From positions 1 to 34,190 of the forward strand of contig JALSIC010000003.1 in assembly GCA_026981935.1 (NCBI GenBank): a stretch of DNA of 34,190 bases, given 5' to 3'. The notes under the pieces are model-generated. The model did no database searches. It had not been told where the DNA came from and worked only from the letters and a program-made list of their open reading frames with translations. This document shows, piece by piece, positions 10,101 through 17,778 of this stretch; the first letter of the stretch is position 1; each line of letters begins with the position of its first letter. This DNA is from Gammaproteobacteria bacterium. GTDB lineage: Bacteria > Pseudomonadota > Gammaproteobacteria > SZUA-140. The position numbers and the translations under genes were made by a program.

Positions 10101-11154
10101 AGAGACGGTCGCCACGGCCGAAACGCAGCCCGTCGATGGCCAGTTGCCAGCCGTTCGCCCAGCGGTGCCAGAGGAAATCCCCGCCTGCCTTGTCGATGTG
10201 CAGGGCGGACGCCGGTTCCCCCTCGCGCATCAGGCTCAGGTCACGCATGCCCACCCGGCCGGAGAGGCGCTGCAGCCGCCCTGCCTCCCACCTGCCCCAG
10301 AGTTGCAGCGTGGCAGACCCCGCAGGAAAACGCAGCCCGCCCGCCTGCACCGACCAGGGCAGCGCCTCCAGCTGCAGGTCGCCCGCCGCAAGGTAGAGAT
10401 CCCCGCTCCACCGCGACGAGGTCAGGTCGCCACGGAGATCCAGGATGAAAGACAATTGCTGCGTGCCATCCCGCGTCAACCGGACCTGGCCCTCCAGGCG
10501 GTGACGCGCACCTTCGTTGCGCAGGCGAAAGGCGATGTCGTGAAAATGGCGCACCGTCCCCCCGCGCAGTTCGTCCTGCCAGTCGATCGTCCCCTTGCGG
10601 ATGGTGATGCGCCGGCGTTGCGCCAGCCACTGCAGCACGCCCCGGGCATCGAGCTCCGCGCTGCGGGGGCTGCCACGCCTGCCCATGACGGAGAGGCTGC
10701 CATCGGCATGGCGGGTCACCGCCAGGCGGACCCCGTTCAGAACCAGGCCGGTGACCTGGGGAACGCCATGCCACAGGCTGCGTGGCACGTCGATATCGAT
10801 CATGGCCGATTCCAGGTGCAAGAGTTCGCGTCCGCCCTGGCGCTCCTGCAGGGTCAGGCCATGAAAGGTGATGCGCGGCCCCAGCCCATGCCAGCGGGCA
10901 TCGATGGACTCCACCGCCAGGGGGAGGTCCAGCTGTGCTGACAGCAGACCCACCAGCTCTTCGCGATACGCCGTCAACTGGGGCAGCAGCAGGCGGGCCA
11001 GCGCCATCAGCAAGGCCACCGTCACCAGCAACCCTGCCGTTGCGACCCAAAGCCTGTAAGCAAATCTGCGTATCACGACAACACCCAAGCACCCGCAGGA
11101 CAGGGGAAGAAAAGACACGCCCGCACGGCCGCCACGGGGTGGCGGCGGCAGCAT
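7117..11154 (-). CDS. yhdP: YhdP-family AsmA-like lipid transport protein
   Basis: A giant envelope protein of 1345 residues, similar in length to E. coli YhdP (about 1266). YhdP belongs to the AsmA-like/bridge-type proteins and, with TamB and YdbH, moves phospholipids from inner to outer membrane. One N-terminal membrane segment (FAYRLWVATAGLLVTVALLMALA, residues about 31-53) anchors it; the rest is predicted long beta-rich groove. The C-terminal region, with LLSLDFSDIFDKGFSFDEIKGSF-like order and GLPVAGAVAGGIGVGAVILLAEQIL, matches the conserved DUF3971/AsmA_2 end. ATG 11154 has AAGGGG at good spacing, 25 bp after the rng stop. A GTG at 11076, which would remove a 26-residue proline/glycine-rich lead, fits the family N-terminus better, so the start is uncertain. 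Confidence 0.93.
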   Translation of the reverse strand: MLPPPPRGGRAGVSFLPLSCGCLGVVVIRRFAYRLWVATAGLLVTVALLMALARLLLPQLTAYREELVGLLSAQLDLPLAVESIDARWHGLGPRITFHGLTLQERQGGRELLHLESAMIDIDVPRSLWHGVPQVTGLVLNGVRLAVTRHADGSLSVMGRRGSPRSAELDARGVLQWLAQRRRITIRKGTIDWQDELRGGTVRHFHDIAFRLRNEGARHRLEGQVRLTRDGTQQLSFILDLRGDLTSSRWSGDLYLAAGDLQLEALPWSVQAGGLRFPAGSATLQLWGRWEAGRLQRLSGRVGMRDLSLMREGEPASALHIDKAGGDFLWHRWANGWQLAIDGLRFGRGDRLWPPTAFQVRWEDDGHGVSVRASLGYLDLDDLRALRVLAPALPSRLAEALDGLAPRGVLRDVYLAYCHACERGTEEVASEGAGKVTAKSGGPRFQVAARFTGLSTLPWQGMPGLRNLAGRLAVHERGGTMVLDGREVTLDFTSLFRDALVARALSGRLLWRRTAGGWSVQGRDLVWRDTSLALTAQLDLDLPAAGTPRLDLEARFAAVSLEHTARYLPVAVMRPGLVKWLDRAIVAGRVPAGEARFHGPLNRTPFASDGDFEVRFNVLDGVLDYAPGWPRIEEIEAGFVFRKRGMEVTLADGRSLSSRLDGARIVIADLAAQPAVLEVEGQAAGPTKDVLRFLRESPLRERFATYLTDLDAFGESRLRLTLHKPLAPHRPAEVSGALALRNSILVVGKERPLEVKALNGELRFSGAGLFAEDLRGRILGLDSRIGVDTVREEGGVTTHIRAQGFIGAGAVATLVPFSLLRHLSGETAWQADLRLPPAGAAGGESTLEIRSDLRGMTIALPEPLFKGADETLALTLHTRLPRDLDAPVMLQLGSLFHGIMDLDPHLRFERGELLFGSGSGFGQPRLPPHRGLRLRGALENFSYSRWQPYLAEAADDEAPLLRSLDLRLERLEVIGRDFHDVTLQGALEDEVWEFVADSRELRGYIEYPLAPDLPVIMELDYLRIPRQPSAPPDTGPGAGETPQTGETDMDPRELPPLVVHSRRLDYGDIEFRDLDLWASRHPAGIRFDRITLDSSFINLKIHGTWIATGIEKGRGEGAGEAGQRSIFNIIFDSPNLGKAMALLGFRDNIKNGRAHMELVGQWPGDPMSFAPDRVNGNLSLRIEDGRLLEVEPGAGRIFGLVSLQALPRRLSLDFSDIFDKGFSFDEIKGSFVIRDGDAFTRDLTMKGPAARIMAEGRVGLRARDYDQVVTVIPQLTSGLPVAGAVAGGIGVGAVILLAEQILKEEIDKIIQVKYRVTGSWENPRVQRLLEKDGRKDLQDNGLESVQ

Positions 11155-11179
11155 GTTCCAGCCCCTTTCGCCCGGGCCC

Positions 11180-12655
11180 TCACATCATGACGACATCGAA
11201 TTGTTCCTGGGTATAGAGGCTTTCCACCTGCAGCTTGACGGGCTTGCCGATGAACTCCTCCAGTTCGGCGACGCTGGTGGACTCCTCGTCCAGCAGCATG
11301 TCCACCACTTCCTGGGAGGCCAGCACCAGGAACTGCTGGGCATCGAACTGGCGCGCCTCGCGCAGGATCTCGCGAAAGATCTCGTAGCAGGTGGTCTCGC
11401 GGGTCTTCACCGAGCCCCGCCCCTCGCAAGTGGGACACGGCTCGCACAGGACATGCTCCAGGCTCTCCCGGGTACGTTCACGGGTCATCTCCACCAGCCC
11501 CAGCGGCGAGACATCGCAGATATAATGCCTGGCACGGTCCGCCTCCAGGCTCTTCTCCAGGGCGCGCAACACTTGGTACTTGTGATCCTCGTCCGTCATG
11601 TCGATGAAGTCGATGATGATGATGCCGCCGAGATTGCGCAACCTCAGCTGACGGGCAATGGCCTGGGCCGCCTCCAGGTTGGTCTTGAAGATGGTCTCCT
11701 CCAGATTGCGGTGGCCGACGAAGGCGCCGGTATTGACATCGATGGTGGTCATGGCCTCGGTCTGGTCGATGTAGAGGTGGCCGCCCGACTTGAGCTGCAC
11801 CTTGCGTTCCAGCGCTTTCTGGATCTCGTCTTCCACGGAATAGAGATCGAAGATGGGACGCTCCCCGGGATAGTGCTCGATGCGCGGCACCAGTTCCGGA
11901 ATGAATTTCTGCACGAAACTGCGCACTGCCTGGTAGGTCTCCCGTGAATCGATGCGCACCTTGTCGATGCCGGTTCCCGGCAGGTCACGGAGAATGCGCA
12001 TGGCGAGCGGCAGGGCGGCATAAACGAGGGTCCCCGGCGCCTGGGATTCCACCCGTTGCTGGATGGAGGCCCAGAGCTTGCACAGAAAGCGCATGTCCTC
12101 GAGGATGTCTTCCTCCGCCACCCCCTCGGCGGCGGTACGGATGATAAAGCCGGCGGTCACATCGTCTTCCCCCTGCGCCGCCTTGATGATGGATCGCAGC
12201 CGTTCCCGTTCGGCCTCGTCGCCGATCTTCTGCGACACCCCGATATTGCTGACGCCCGGCATGAGGACCAGGTAGCGCGAGGGAATGGTGACATGGGTGG
12301 TCAGCCGTGCCCCCTTGCTGCCCAGGGGATCCTTGATCACCTGCACCAGGATCTCCTGGCCGTCGCGCAACAACCCGGCAATCGCCGGCTCGGTGCGGCG
12401 TTCGGCATCCAGTTCGCCGGCTTCCTGCTGCACCAGGATATCGGCGGCATGGAGAAAGGCGGTGCGTTCCAGGCCCACATCCACGAAGGCCGCCTGCATG
12501 CCCGGCAGGACCCGGCTCACGCGGCCCTTGTAGATGTTGCCCACCAAGCCGCGTTTCTTGGCCCGCTCGATGTGCACTTCCTGGAGCAGGCCGTTCTCCA
12601 CGATGGCGACGCGGGTCTCCCGCGGGGTGACATTCATCAGGACTTCGTCACTCAT
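11180..12655 (-). CDS. rng: Ribonuclease G
   Basis: A 491-residue RNase E/G family endoribonuclease that matures the 5' end of 16S rRNA and takes part in mRNA decay. The order is as in E. coli RNase G: NVTPRETRVA at the N-terminus, S1 domain about 39-120 (GNIYKGRVSRVLPGMQAAFVD), DNase I-like catalytic domain with Asp306 (TTIDVNTGAF) and Asp349 (IIIDFIDM) for the metal, and the zinc-link CEPCPTC at 404-410. The C-terminus EQFDVVMM is the family ending. It lacks the long degradosome scaffold of RNase E. The start ATG overlaps the maf stop in an ATGA. Confidence 0.98.
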   Translation of the reverse strand: MSDEVLMNVTPRETRVAIVENGLLQEVHIERAKKRGLVGNIYKGRVSRVLPGMQAAFVDVGLERTAFLHAADILVQQEAGELDAERRTEPAIAGLLRDGQEILVQVIKDPLGSKGARLTTHVTIPSRYLVLMPGVSNIGVSQKIGDEAERERLRSIIKAAQGEDDVTAGFIIRTAAEGVAEEDILEDMRFLCKLWASIQQRVESQAPGTLVYAALPLAMRILRDLPGTGIDKVRIDSRETYQAVRSFVQKFIPELVPRIEHYPGERPIFDLYSVEDEIQKALERKVQLKSGGHLYIDQTEAMTTIDVNTGAFVGHRNLEETIFKTNLEAAQAIARQLRLRNLGGIIIIDFIDMTDEDHKYQVLRALEKSLEADRARHYICDVSPLGLVEMTRERTRESLEHVLCEPCPTCEGRGSVKTRETTCYEIFREILREARQFDAQQFLVLASQEVVDMLLDEESTSVAELEEFIGKPVKLQVESLYTQEQFDVVMM

Positions 12656-13263
12656 GGCTGCTCCTCGACGCTGTCAAACAATTCGATGCCGGCGGCCCGC
12701 AACAGTTCAGCCGTCTCGAACAAGGGGAGCCCCATGACGCCGGAATAACTGCCCTCCAGGCGCCGGATGAATACCGCCGCCCGGCCCTGGATGGCATAGC
12801 CGCCGGCCTTGCCACGGGGCTCCCCCGTCTCCCAATAGGCCTCGCGTTCCGCAGGGGAGAGGGGGCGGAACCACACTGTCGAGGTACACAGGCACTGCCG
12901 TTCCTCCGCGCCCGAGATCAGCGCCACACCGGAGTGCACGCGATGCGAGCGCCCCGACAGACGCGCCAGCATGGCCAGCCCCGCCTCCCGGTCGGCCGGC
13001 TTGGTGAGCAGATCGCCGTCGACTTCCACCACCGTATCGGCGGCAAGCACCGGCACCGCATCGGGCCAGGCTGCGCAGACCGCCCGGGCCTTGGCCAGGG
13101 CCAGGCGCAAGACATAATCCCCGGCCGCCTCCCCTGCACGGGGTCGCTCGTCCACGGAAGCGCAGCGGGTGCGAAAACGCAGGCCGATCTGGGCCAGCAG
13201 ATCCCGGCGCCGGGGCGAGGCCGAGGCCAGAACGACCTGTACGGGCGCGTGCTGTGCGTTCAT
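12652..13263 (-). CDS. maf: Maf-like nucleotide pyrophosphatase (dTTP/UTP type)
   Basis: A 203-residue Maf/HAM1-fold protein that hydrolyses the alpha-beta bond of nucleoside triphosphates; the YhdE subgroup acts on dTTP, UTP and modified pyrimidine nucleotides and links to cell-division control. Landmarks are LASASPRRRDLL near residue 12, the catalytic Asp75 in AADTVV, GKAGGYAIQG near 150 and EGSYSGVMGLPL near 170. The last two favour the YhdE rather than YceF subgroup. The start is ATG 13263, with a duplicated AAGGGGG upstream. It overlaps rng by four bases. Confidence 0.95.
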   Translation of the reverse strand: MNAQHAPVQVVLASASPRRRDLLAQIGLRFRTRCASVDERPRAGEAAGDYVLRLALAKARAVCAAWPDAVPVLAADTVVEVDGDLLTKPADREAGLAMLARLSGRSHRVHSGVALISGAEERQCLCTSTVWFRPLSPAEREAYWETGEPRGKAGGYAIQGRAAVFIRRLEGSYSGVMGLPLFETAELLRAAGIELFDSVEEQP

Positions 13264-13273
13264 TCCACGTGTG

Positions 13274-13297
13274 CCCCCTTCATTTCCCCCTTCATTT
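13274..13297. repeat. Two perfect 12-bp tandem repeats in the maf leader
   Basis: CCCCCTTCATTT occurs twice head to tail (13274-13285 and 13286-13297), filling most of the 42-bp gap between rlmH and maf. Read on the minus strand each unit is AAATGAAGGGGG, so the duplication supplies two Shine-Dalgarno-like AAGGGGG stretches and two ATGs. From the upstream ATG (13295) a frame of 11 codons ends in a TGA that overlaps the maf ATG. Confidence 0.85.
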
Positions 13298-13305
13298 CCA
13301 ATAAG

Positions 13306-13776
13306 TCATTCCCGATGATAAGGATGTCCCGCCAGCAGACTCCAGGCCCGGTAGATCTGCTCGGCCACCACGATGCGCACCAGCTGATGAGGCAGGGTCA
13401 GCCTGGAGAGGGACCAGCGCGCCGCCGCCCGTTCCAGGCAGGCGGGCGCCAGGCCATCGGGACCACCCACCAGCAACGCCACGGTCTGTCCGTCCTGCTG
13501 CCATCCCGCCAGCCGTCCGGCGAGTTCCCGGGTGTTCCACAGTTCGCCGTGTTCGTCGAGGGCGATCACCACGGCCCGTGCCGGCACGGCCCGCAACAGC
13601 GCCTCTCCCTCACGATGCGACAATGCCGCCGGGCTCGCGCCTTTCACCCGCCGGGCAGGGGGTATCTCGGTGAGCTGCAGGGAGCAGTCGCGCGGCAGGC
13701 GGCGGGCGTACTCCTCGAAGCCCGAGGTGACCCAGGCAGGCGGTCTGCGGCCCACAGCAAGGAGGTGAATGCGCAT
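13306..13776 (-). CDS. rlmH: 23S rRNA (pseudouridine1915-N3)-methyltransferase
   Basis: A 156-residue SPOUT methyltransferase that methylates pseudouridine 1915 in helix 69 of 23S rRNA on assembled 70S ribosomes. It begins MRIHLLAVGRR, has the SAM-binding knot region VALLVGGPDGL about residues 98-108, and ends IVVAEQIYRAWSLLAGHPYHRE-like, the near-invariant RlmH C-terminus. I chose ATG 13776 over an in-frame GTG at 13791 because MRIHLLAVG matches the family start. It follows rsfS after 24 bp in the conserved nadD-rsfS-rlmH order. Confidence 0.97.
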   Translation of the reverse strand: MRIHLLAVGRRPPAWVTSGFEEYARRLPRDCSLQLTEIPPARRVKGASPAALSHREGEALLRAVPARAVVIALDEHGELWNTRELAGRLAGWQQDGQTVALLVGGPDGLAPACLERAAARWSLSRLTLPHQLVRIVVAEQIYRAWSLLAGHPYHRE

Positions 13777-13800
13777 GACACATGGCGCCACAAGAGAGGG

Positions 13801-14154
13801 TCAGGGCCCGGCGGCGCCGCTGTCCGCTGCCGGCCCCACCCGCCACAGTTTTTCCAGTTGATAGAACTCCCGCACCGGGGGCAGCATGATGTGCACCACC
13901 ACGTCACCCAGGTCCACGAGCCCCCACTGGGCATCCCGTTCTCCCTCGACCCCCAGGGGCCGCACACCCTGCGCCTTCACCGCTTCGACCACGTTGTTGA
14001 GCAGGGCACGGACATGGCGGTCCGAGGTGCCGCTGGCAATCACCATGAAGTCGGTCACCGACGTCATGCCGCGCACGTCCAGAACGACGATGTCCACGGC
14101 CTTGAGGTCCTCCAGGGCCGTCACCACGATCTTCTGCAATTGTTCCGCTTTCAT
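13801..14154 (-). CDS. rsfS: Ribosomal silencing factor RsfS
   Basis: A 117-residue RsfS/YbeB/Iojap protein. It binds uL14 on the 50S subunit and blocks subunit joining when nutrients are scarce. Family landmarks are VVTALEDLKAVDIVVLDVRG, SVTDFMVIASGTSDRHVRALLNNVV, GVEGERDAQWGLVDLGDVVVHIMLPPVREFY and LEKLW, all in order. The stretch after LEKLW is a short divergent tail. ATG 14154 is 61 bp after the nadD stop; the ribosome-binding site is weak. Confidence 0.97.
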   Translation of the reverse strand: MKAEQLQKIVVTALEDLKAVDIVVLDVRGMTSVTDFMVIASGTSDRHVRALLNNVVEAVKAQGVRPLGVEGERDAQWGLVDLGDVVVHIMLPPVREFYQLEKLWRVGPAADSGAAGP

Positions 14155-14215
14155 GTTCTCATGTGACTCAGCAGGCAGTCAGGGCCGTTTGTGGTCGGCC
14201 GCGTTCTCACCCCGC

Positions 14216-14872
14216 TCAAGACCGGTACAGTCCTTCCCGCCAGATGTATTCGAGCACCTTCTCCGGCAACAGATAACGGGGGCTCAGGCCCTTGCGCACC
14301 AGCTCGCGGATGCGGCTGGCGGAGATTTCCAGCCGCGTGACGGTCTGCAGCAGGATGCAGCCCGCGGGCCGCTGGCGCAAGGGGCGGGGATCCGAAACCC
14401 GGCACCGCGCCAGAAGGTCCGCCACCGCCGGCGACGGCGCACAGTCCGCCCCGGGACGGTCCACCACCACCAGATGGGCCAGTTCAACGAGCCGCTCCCA
14501 GCGGTGCCATGTCTCCAGGCTGTTGAAGGCGTCCATGCCCAGCAGCAGGCAGAGAGGCCGCCGCCCCGCCTCCGCCCGCAGGGAAGAAAGGCTGTCCACC
14601 ATGTAGGAGGGACCTGCGCGGCGCAATTCCCGTTCGTCCACGACGAAACCACGCTGTTCCGCAAGCGCCAGGCGCAGCATGTTGCACCGGTCCCGGGCCG
14701 AGGCCGCCGGCGTGCCGCGATGGGGCGGCTGACGGCAGGGCATGAAACGAACCTCCGCCAGCGCCAGGGCCTGGCAGAGTTCCAGGGCAATGCGCAGATG
14801 ACCATAGTGGACAGGATCGAAAGTGCCGCCGAGGATGCCCAGCCCCCCGTTGCATCGCGTTCCGCCCGTCAC
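14216..14872 (-). CDS. nadD: Nicotinate-nucleotide adenylyltransferase
   Basis: Adenylates nicotinate mononucleotide to deamido-NAD, an essential step of NAD synthesis. The 218-residue product has the nucleotidyltransferase motif GGTFDPVHYGH (His22/His25) and the C-terminal ISASRIR at about 183-189, a variant of the usual ISSTxIR. The start is a GTG at 14872, two bases after the proA stop; no in-frame ATG exists before the GGTFDP motif, and the ATG at 14874 is out of frame and runs straight into TGA. The close spacing suggests coupling to proA. Confidence 0.96.
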   Translation of the reverse strand: MTGGTRCNGGLGILGGTFDPVHYGHLRIALELCQALALAEVRFMPCRQPPHRGTPAASARDRCNMLRLALAEQRGFVVDERELRRAGPSYMVDSLSSLRAEAGRRPLCLLLGMDAFNSLETWHRWERLVELAHLVVVDRPGADCAPSPAVADLLARCRVSDPRPLRQRPAGCILLQTVTRLEISASRIRELVRKGLSPRYLLPEKVLEYIWREGLYRS

Positions 14873-14874
14873 AT

Positions 14875-16134
14875 CTATTGCCGGATATGCCCGTCGCCGA
14901 TGACGATGAATTTCTGGGACGTGAGCCCTTCCAGGCCCACGGGACCACGGGCGTGGAGCTTGTCGGTACTGATGCCGATCTCCGCGCCCAGGCCATACTC
15001 GAAACCGTCGGCAAAGCGGGTGGAGGCGTTGACCATGACCGAGCTGGAATCCACCTCGTGGAGGAAGCGCCGCGCCCGGCCCACGTCCTCGGTGACGATG
15101 GCATCGGTATGAGCCGACCCGTAGCGACGGATGTGTTCCATCGCCTCCTCCAGACCCGCCACCACGCGGATGGAAAGCACGGGGGCGAGATATTCCGTGG
15201 TCCAGTCCTCTTCGACCGCCTCCTTCATGGCGGGTTCGATGGCCCGCGCCGCAGGACAGCCGCGCAATTCCACACCCGCCTCGCGGTACATCCGGGCCAG
15301 GGGCGGCAGGACCCGGGCGGCGATGTCCCGGGCGATGAGCAGGGTCTCCATGGTATTGCAGGTCCCGTAGCGCTGGGTCTTGGCATTGTAGGCCACCTGA
15401 ATGGCCTTGTCGCAGTCGGCCCGGTCATCGATGTAGACGTGACAGACACCGTGCAGGTGCTTGATGACCGGCACCCGGGATTCACGGCTGATGCGCTCAA
15501 TGAGGCCCTGGCCGCCGCGGGGCACGATGATGTCCACGTATTCCGGCATGCGCAGCAGCTCGCCCACCGCGGCGCGGTCGGTGATCTCCACCACCTGCAC
15601 CGCGTCGGCCGGCAGGCCGGCACCGCTCAGGGCACGTCGCACGCAGGCGGCAATGGCCTGGTTGGAGTGAATGGCCTCGGATCCGCCGCGCAGGATGGCG
15701 GCGTTGCCCGATTTCAGGCACAGCCCGGCGGCATCCGCGGTCACGTTGGGGCGGGACTCGTAGATGATGCCGATCACCCCCAGGGGCACGCGCATGCGCC
15801 CCACCTGGATACCCGAAGGTCGGTAGGCCAGCTGGCTCACCTCGCCCACGGGATCGGGCAGCTTGGCAATCTGGCGCAGGCCTTCCGCCATGGCGGCGAT
15901 GCGGTCTTCATTGAGCGCCAGGCGATCCAGCAGGGCCTCGCCCAGGCCGTCGCGCCGGCCGGCGTCGAGATCCCTTTCGTTGGCCGCCAGGAGATGGCCG
16001 GCATCGTCCTCCAGGGCCTTTGCCATGGACTCCAGGGCCTGGTTCTTGGCCGCCGTCGTGGCACGGGCCATCTCTCTCGCAGCGGCGCGCGCGCGCCGCC
16101 CCACCTCATGCATGTAATCCCGGATGTCTGTCAT
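14875..16134 (-). CDS. proA: Gamma-glutamyl phosphate reductase
   Basis: NADPH-dependent reduction of gamma-glutamyl phosphate to glutamate semialdehyde in proline synthesis. The 419-residue length matches E. coli ProA (417). It is an aldehyde-dehydrogenase-fold enzyme; the catalytic Cys259 lies in [15 protein letters not shown], and the [20 protein letters not shown] cofactor region and [10 protein letters not shown] are present. I start at ATG 16134 ([12 protein letters not shown]), preceded by AAGAAAG; an in-frame TTG at 16170 would overlap the end of holA. The gene sits between holA and nadD, as in pseudomonads. proB is not in the window. Confidence 0.98.
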   Translation of the reverse strand: MTDIRDYMHEVGRRARAAAREMARATTAAKNQALESMAKALEDDAGHLLAANERDLDAGRRDGLGEALLDRLALNEDRIAAMAEGLRQIAKLPDPVGEVSQLAYRPSGIQVGRMRVPLGVIGIIYESRPNVTADAAGLCLKSGNAAILRGGSEAIHSNQAIAACVRRALSGAGLPADAVQVVEITDRAAVGELLRMPEYVDIIVPRGGQGLIERISRESRVPVIKHLHGVCHVYIDDRADCDKAIQVAYNAKTQRYGTCNTMETLLIARDIAARVLPPLARMYREAGVELRGCPAARAIEPAMKEAVEEDWTTEYLAPVLSIRVVAGLEEAMEHIRRYGSAHTDAIVTEDVGRARRFLHEVDSSSVMVNASTRFADGFEYGLGAEIGISTDKLHARGPVGLEGLTSQKFIVIGDGHIRQ

Positions 16135-16156
16135 GACCGTTCTTTCTTGCGTCGCT

Positions 16157-17212
16157 TCAACCCTTGTCAACCCGGCGAAATCCCGGCGAAATCCCGGCTT
16201 CGCCCACCAGTTCCACGCCCGCCATGGCCAGGGCCAATTGTAGCAGTTCGTCCCAGGCGTTGCCCGGCGCCTGGCCCTTGACGAGGCGGTCGATGCGCGC
16301 CGCGCGGCGCAACAGGCCCTGCCAGCGTCGCCGCCCGTGACGGGCCAGGGCGGCGCGAATCAGGGGCTTGCGCTTGTCCCAGACCCTCTGGCCCGCCAGC
16401 ACCGCCTCCACGGCCTCGCCGTTTTCCACGCGCGCCGCCATGCCTGCAAGGGCACGCAGCTCCCGCGCCAGCGCCCACAACGCCAGTACCGGCTCCACGC
16501 CCTCCCGGCGCAACCCCGCCAGGATGCGCGCGGCCCGGCGGGCATCGCCGGCGAGTGCCGCATCGACCAGGCCAAAGACATCGAAGCGGGCGCTGTCGGC
16601 GACCGCCGCCAGCACGGCCTCGGCATCGACCTGCCCCTCATGCAACAGGCGCAGTTTCTCGATCTCCTGCACGGCGGCCAGGAGATTCCCTTCCACCCGT
16701 TCCACCAGCAGCCGCACTGCCTCGCCGTCGGGGCGCAACCCCGCCGCCCGCATGCGCTCGGCAACCCAGCGGGGCAGTTCGCGCGGGGTAAGCGGCCAGA
16801 CCTGGACCACCACGCCGGCCTGCTCCAGCGCCTTGAACCAGCGGCCGCGCTGGGCCGCGCCGTCCAGGCGGGGACAGATCACCAGGAGCACGGTATCCGG
16901 CGGGGGACGCTCGCCATAGGCCTGCAGCACGCGCGCCCCGGCCTCGCCCGGCCTGCCGCCCGGCAGGCGCAGTTCCAGCAGCCGGCGCTCGGCGAAGAGC
17001 GACATGCCGCCGGCCGCCTGCAGGAGCCCCTGCCAGTCGAAACCGGCCTCGGCATGGAACACCACCCGCTCGCTGCAGCCCTCCTCGCGCGCCCTGGCCC
17101 GCACCAGGTCGCAGGCTTCCTGGACCAGGAGGGGATCGTCCCCGCTGACCAGATAGACGGGCGCCAGGCCGCCCTGGAGAAGCCGCGACAACTGGCGGGC
17201 GGCAATCTTCAT
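16157..17212 (-). CDS. holA: DNA polymerase III delta subunit
   Basis: A 351-residue clamp-loader subunit that opens the beta sliding clamp in the DNA polymerase III holoenzyme. It has the N-terminal AAA+-like fold of the HolA family ([48 protein letters not shown]) and the middle domain ([40 protein letters not shown]) followed by the C-terminal collar domain. The start overlaps the lptE stop in ATGA. The last codons include an 11-bp tandem repeat (16171 onward), so the C-terminal residues [11 protein letters not shown] are probably an expanded, non-conserved tail. Confidence 0.96.
   Translation of the reverse strand: MKIAARQLSRLLQGGLAPVYLVSGDDPLLVQEACDLVRARAREEGCSERVVFHAEAGFDWQGLLQAAGGMSLFAERRLLELRLPGGRPGEAGARVLQAYGERPPPDTVLLVICPRLDGAAQRGRWFKALEQAGVVVQVWPLTPRELPRWVAERMRAAGLRPDGEAVRLLVERVEGNLLAAVQEIEKLRLLHEGQVDAEAVLAAVADSARFDVFGLVDAALAGDARRAARILAGLRREGVEPVLALWALARELRALAGMAARVENGEAVEAVLAGQRVWDKRKPLIRAALARHGRRRWQGLLRRAARIDRLVKGQAPGNAWDELLQLALAMAGVELVGEAGISPGFRRVDKG
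16171..16198. repeat. 11-bp tandem repeat at the 3' end of holA
   Basis: CCCGGCGAAAT occurs twice without mismatch (16171-16181, 16182-16192), followed by a partial third CCCGGC (16193-16198). It lies inside the last codons of holA, ending 14 bases before the stop. On the minus strand the unit reads ATTTCGCCGGG. Confidence 0.85.
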
Positions 17213-17772
17213 GGCGCCCCGGCCTTTTCCCCCACCTTTTCTCCCGGCGTTCCGCCGGCAGCCTCCAGCCCCTGCGCCGCCGCCTGAAGGCGGCGCAGGA
17301 TCTCGCGCCCCGCCGCAAGACGCATGTCGCGATAGAGCTGTTCCGATTCGCTCACGAGGGTATTGACGGCGGTCTTGTCGAAGCGGATGTCCCGGGTGCG
17401 CCGCACGGTCTGGGGTGTCAGCAGGGGCCGGCCGGCGGCATCGTAGGCCTCGAAGGTCGCGCTGTAGATCAGCTCGTACTCCTGCACCTCCGTCCCCGTC
17501 GCGGCCACGGACAACACCCGGCGGTCGCGCTGCTCACCCAGGAGCACCAGCACGAGCTGCGCCGACTCGCGGGCCACCAGGGGCGTACCCGTCTCTTCCA
17601 GGGCGCGGCGCAGGATTTCGTAGAGGGGGATGCTGCGGTCCCCGCCGAGGTGCAGCGGAGGCAGGGCGGCGGTCACGCCCTGGGTGCCACGCAGGTGATA
17701 ACCGCACCCCGCCAGCAGCAGCGCCAGCCCCATCCATGCAACCAGAACAGGGTACCTGGGGAGGGGAAACAT
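17209..17772 (-). CDS. lptE: LPS-assembly lipoprotein LptE
   Basis: A 187-residue outer-membrane lipoprotein that plugs the LptD barrel and assists insertion of lipopolysaccharide. The lipoprotein signal peptide has a clear lipobox LAGC with Cys23, followed by GYHLRGT, the usual LptE start. The mature part has the LptE order LPPLHLGG, LYEILRRALEETG, YELIYSATFEAYDAAGRPLL and the C-terminal amphipathic helix (EQLYRDMRLAAGREILRRL). GAGGGG stands just before the ATG. The leuS-lptE-holA order is conserved across gammaproteobacteria. Confidence 0.95.
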   Translation of the reverse strand: MFPLPRYPVLVAWMGLALLLAGCGYHLRGTQGVTAALPPLHLGGDRSIPLYEILRRALEETGTPLVARESAQLVLVLLGEQRDRRVLSVAATGTEVQEYELIYSATFEAYDAAGRPLLTPQTVRRTRDIRFDKTAVNTLVSESEQLYRDMRLAAGREILRRLQAAAQGLEAAGGTPGEKVGEKAGAP

Positions 17773-17778
17773 GTCCCC

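Noticed and set aside
6115-10941. Plus-strand frames of 715 and 804 codons opposite nit and yhdP
   Set aside because: Shadows of nit and yhdP; Gln/Arg/Pro-rich translations with no domains.
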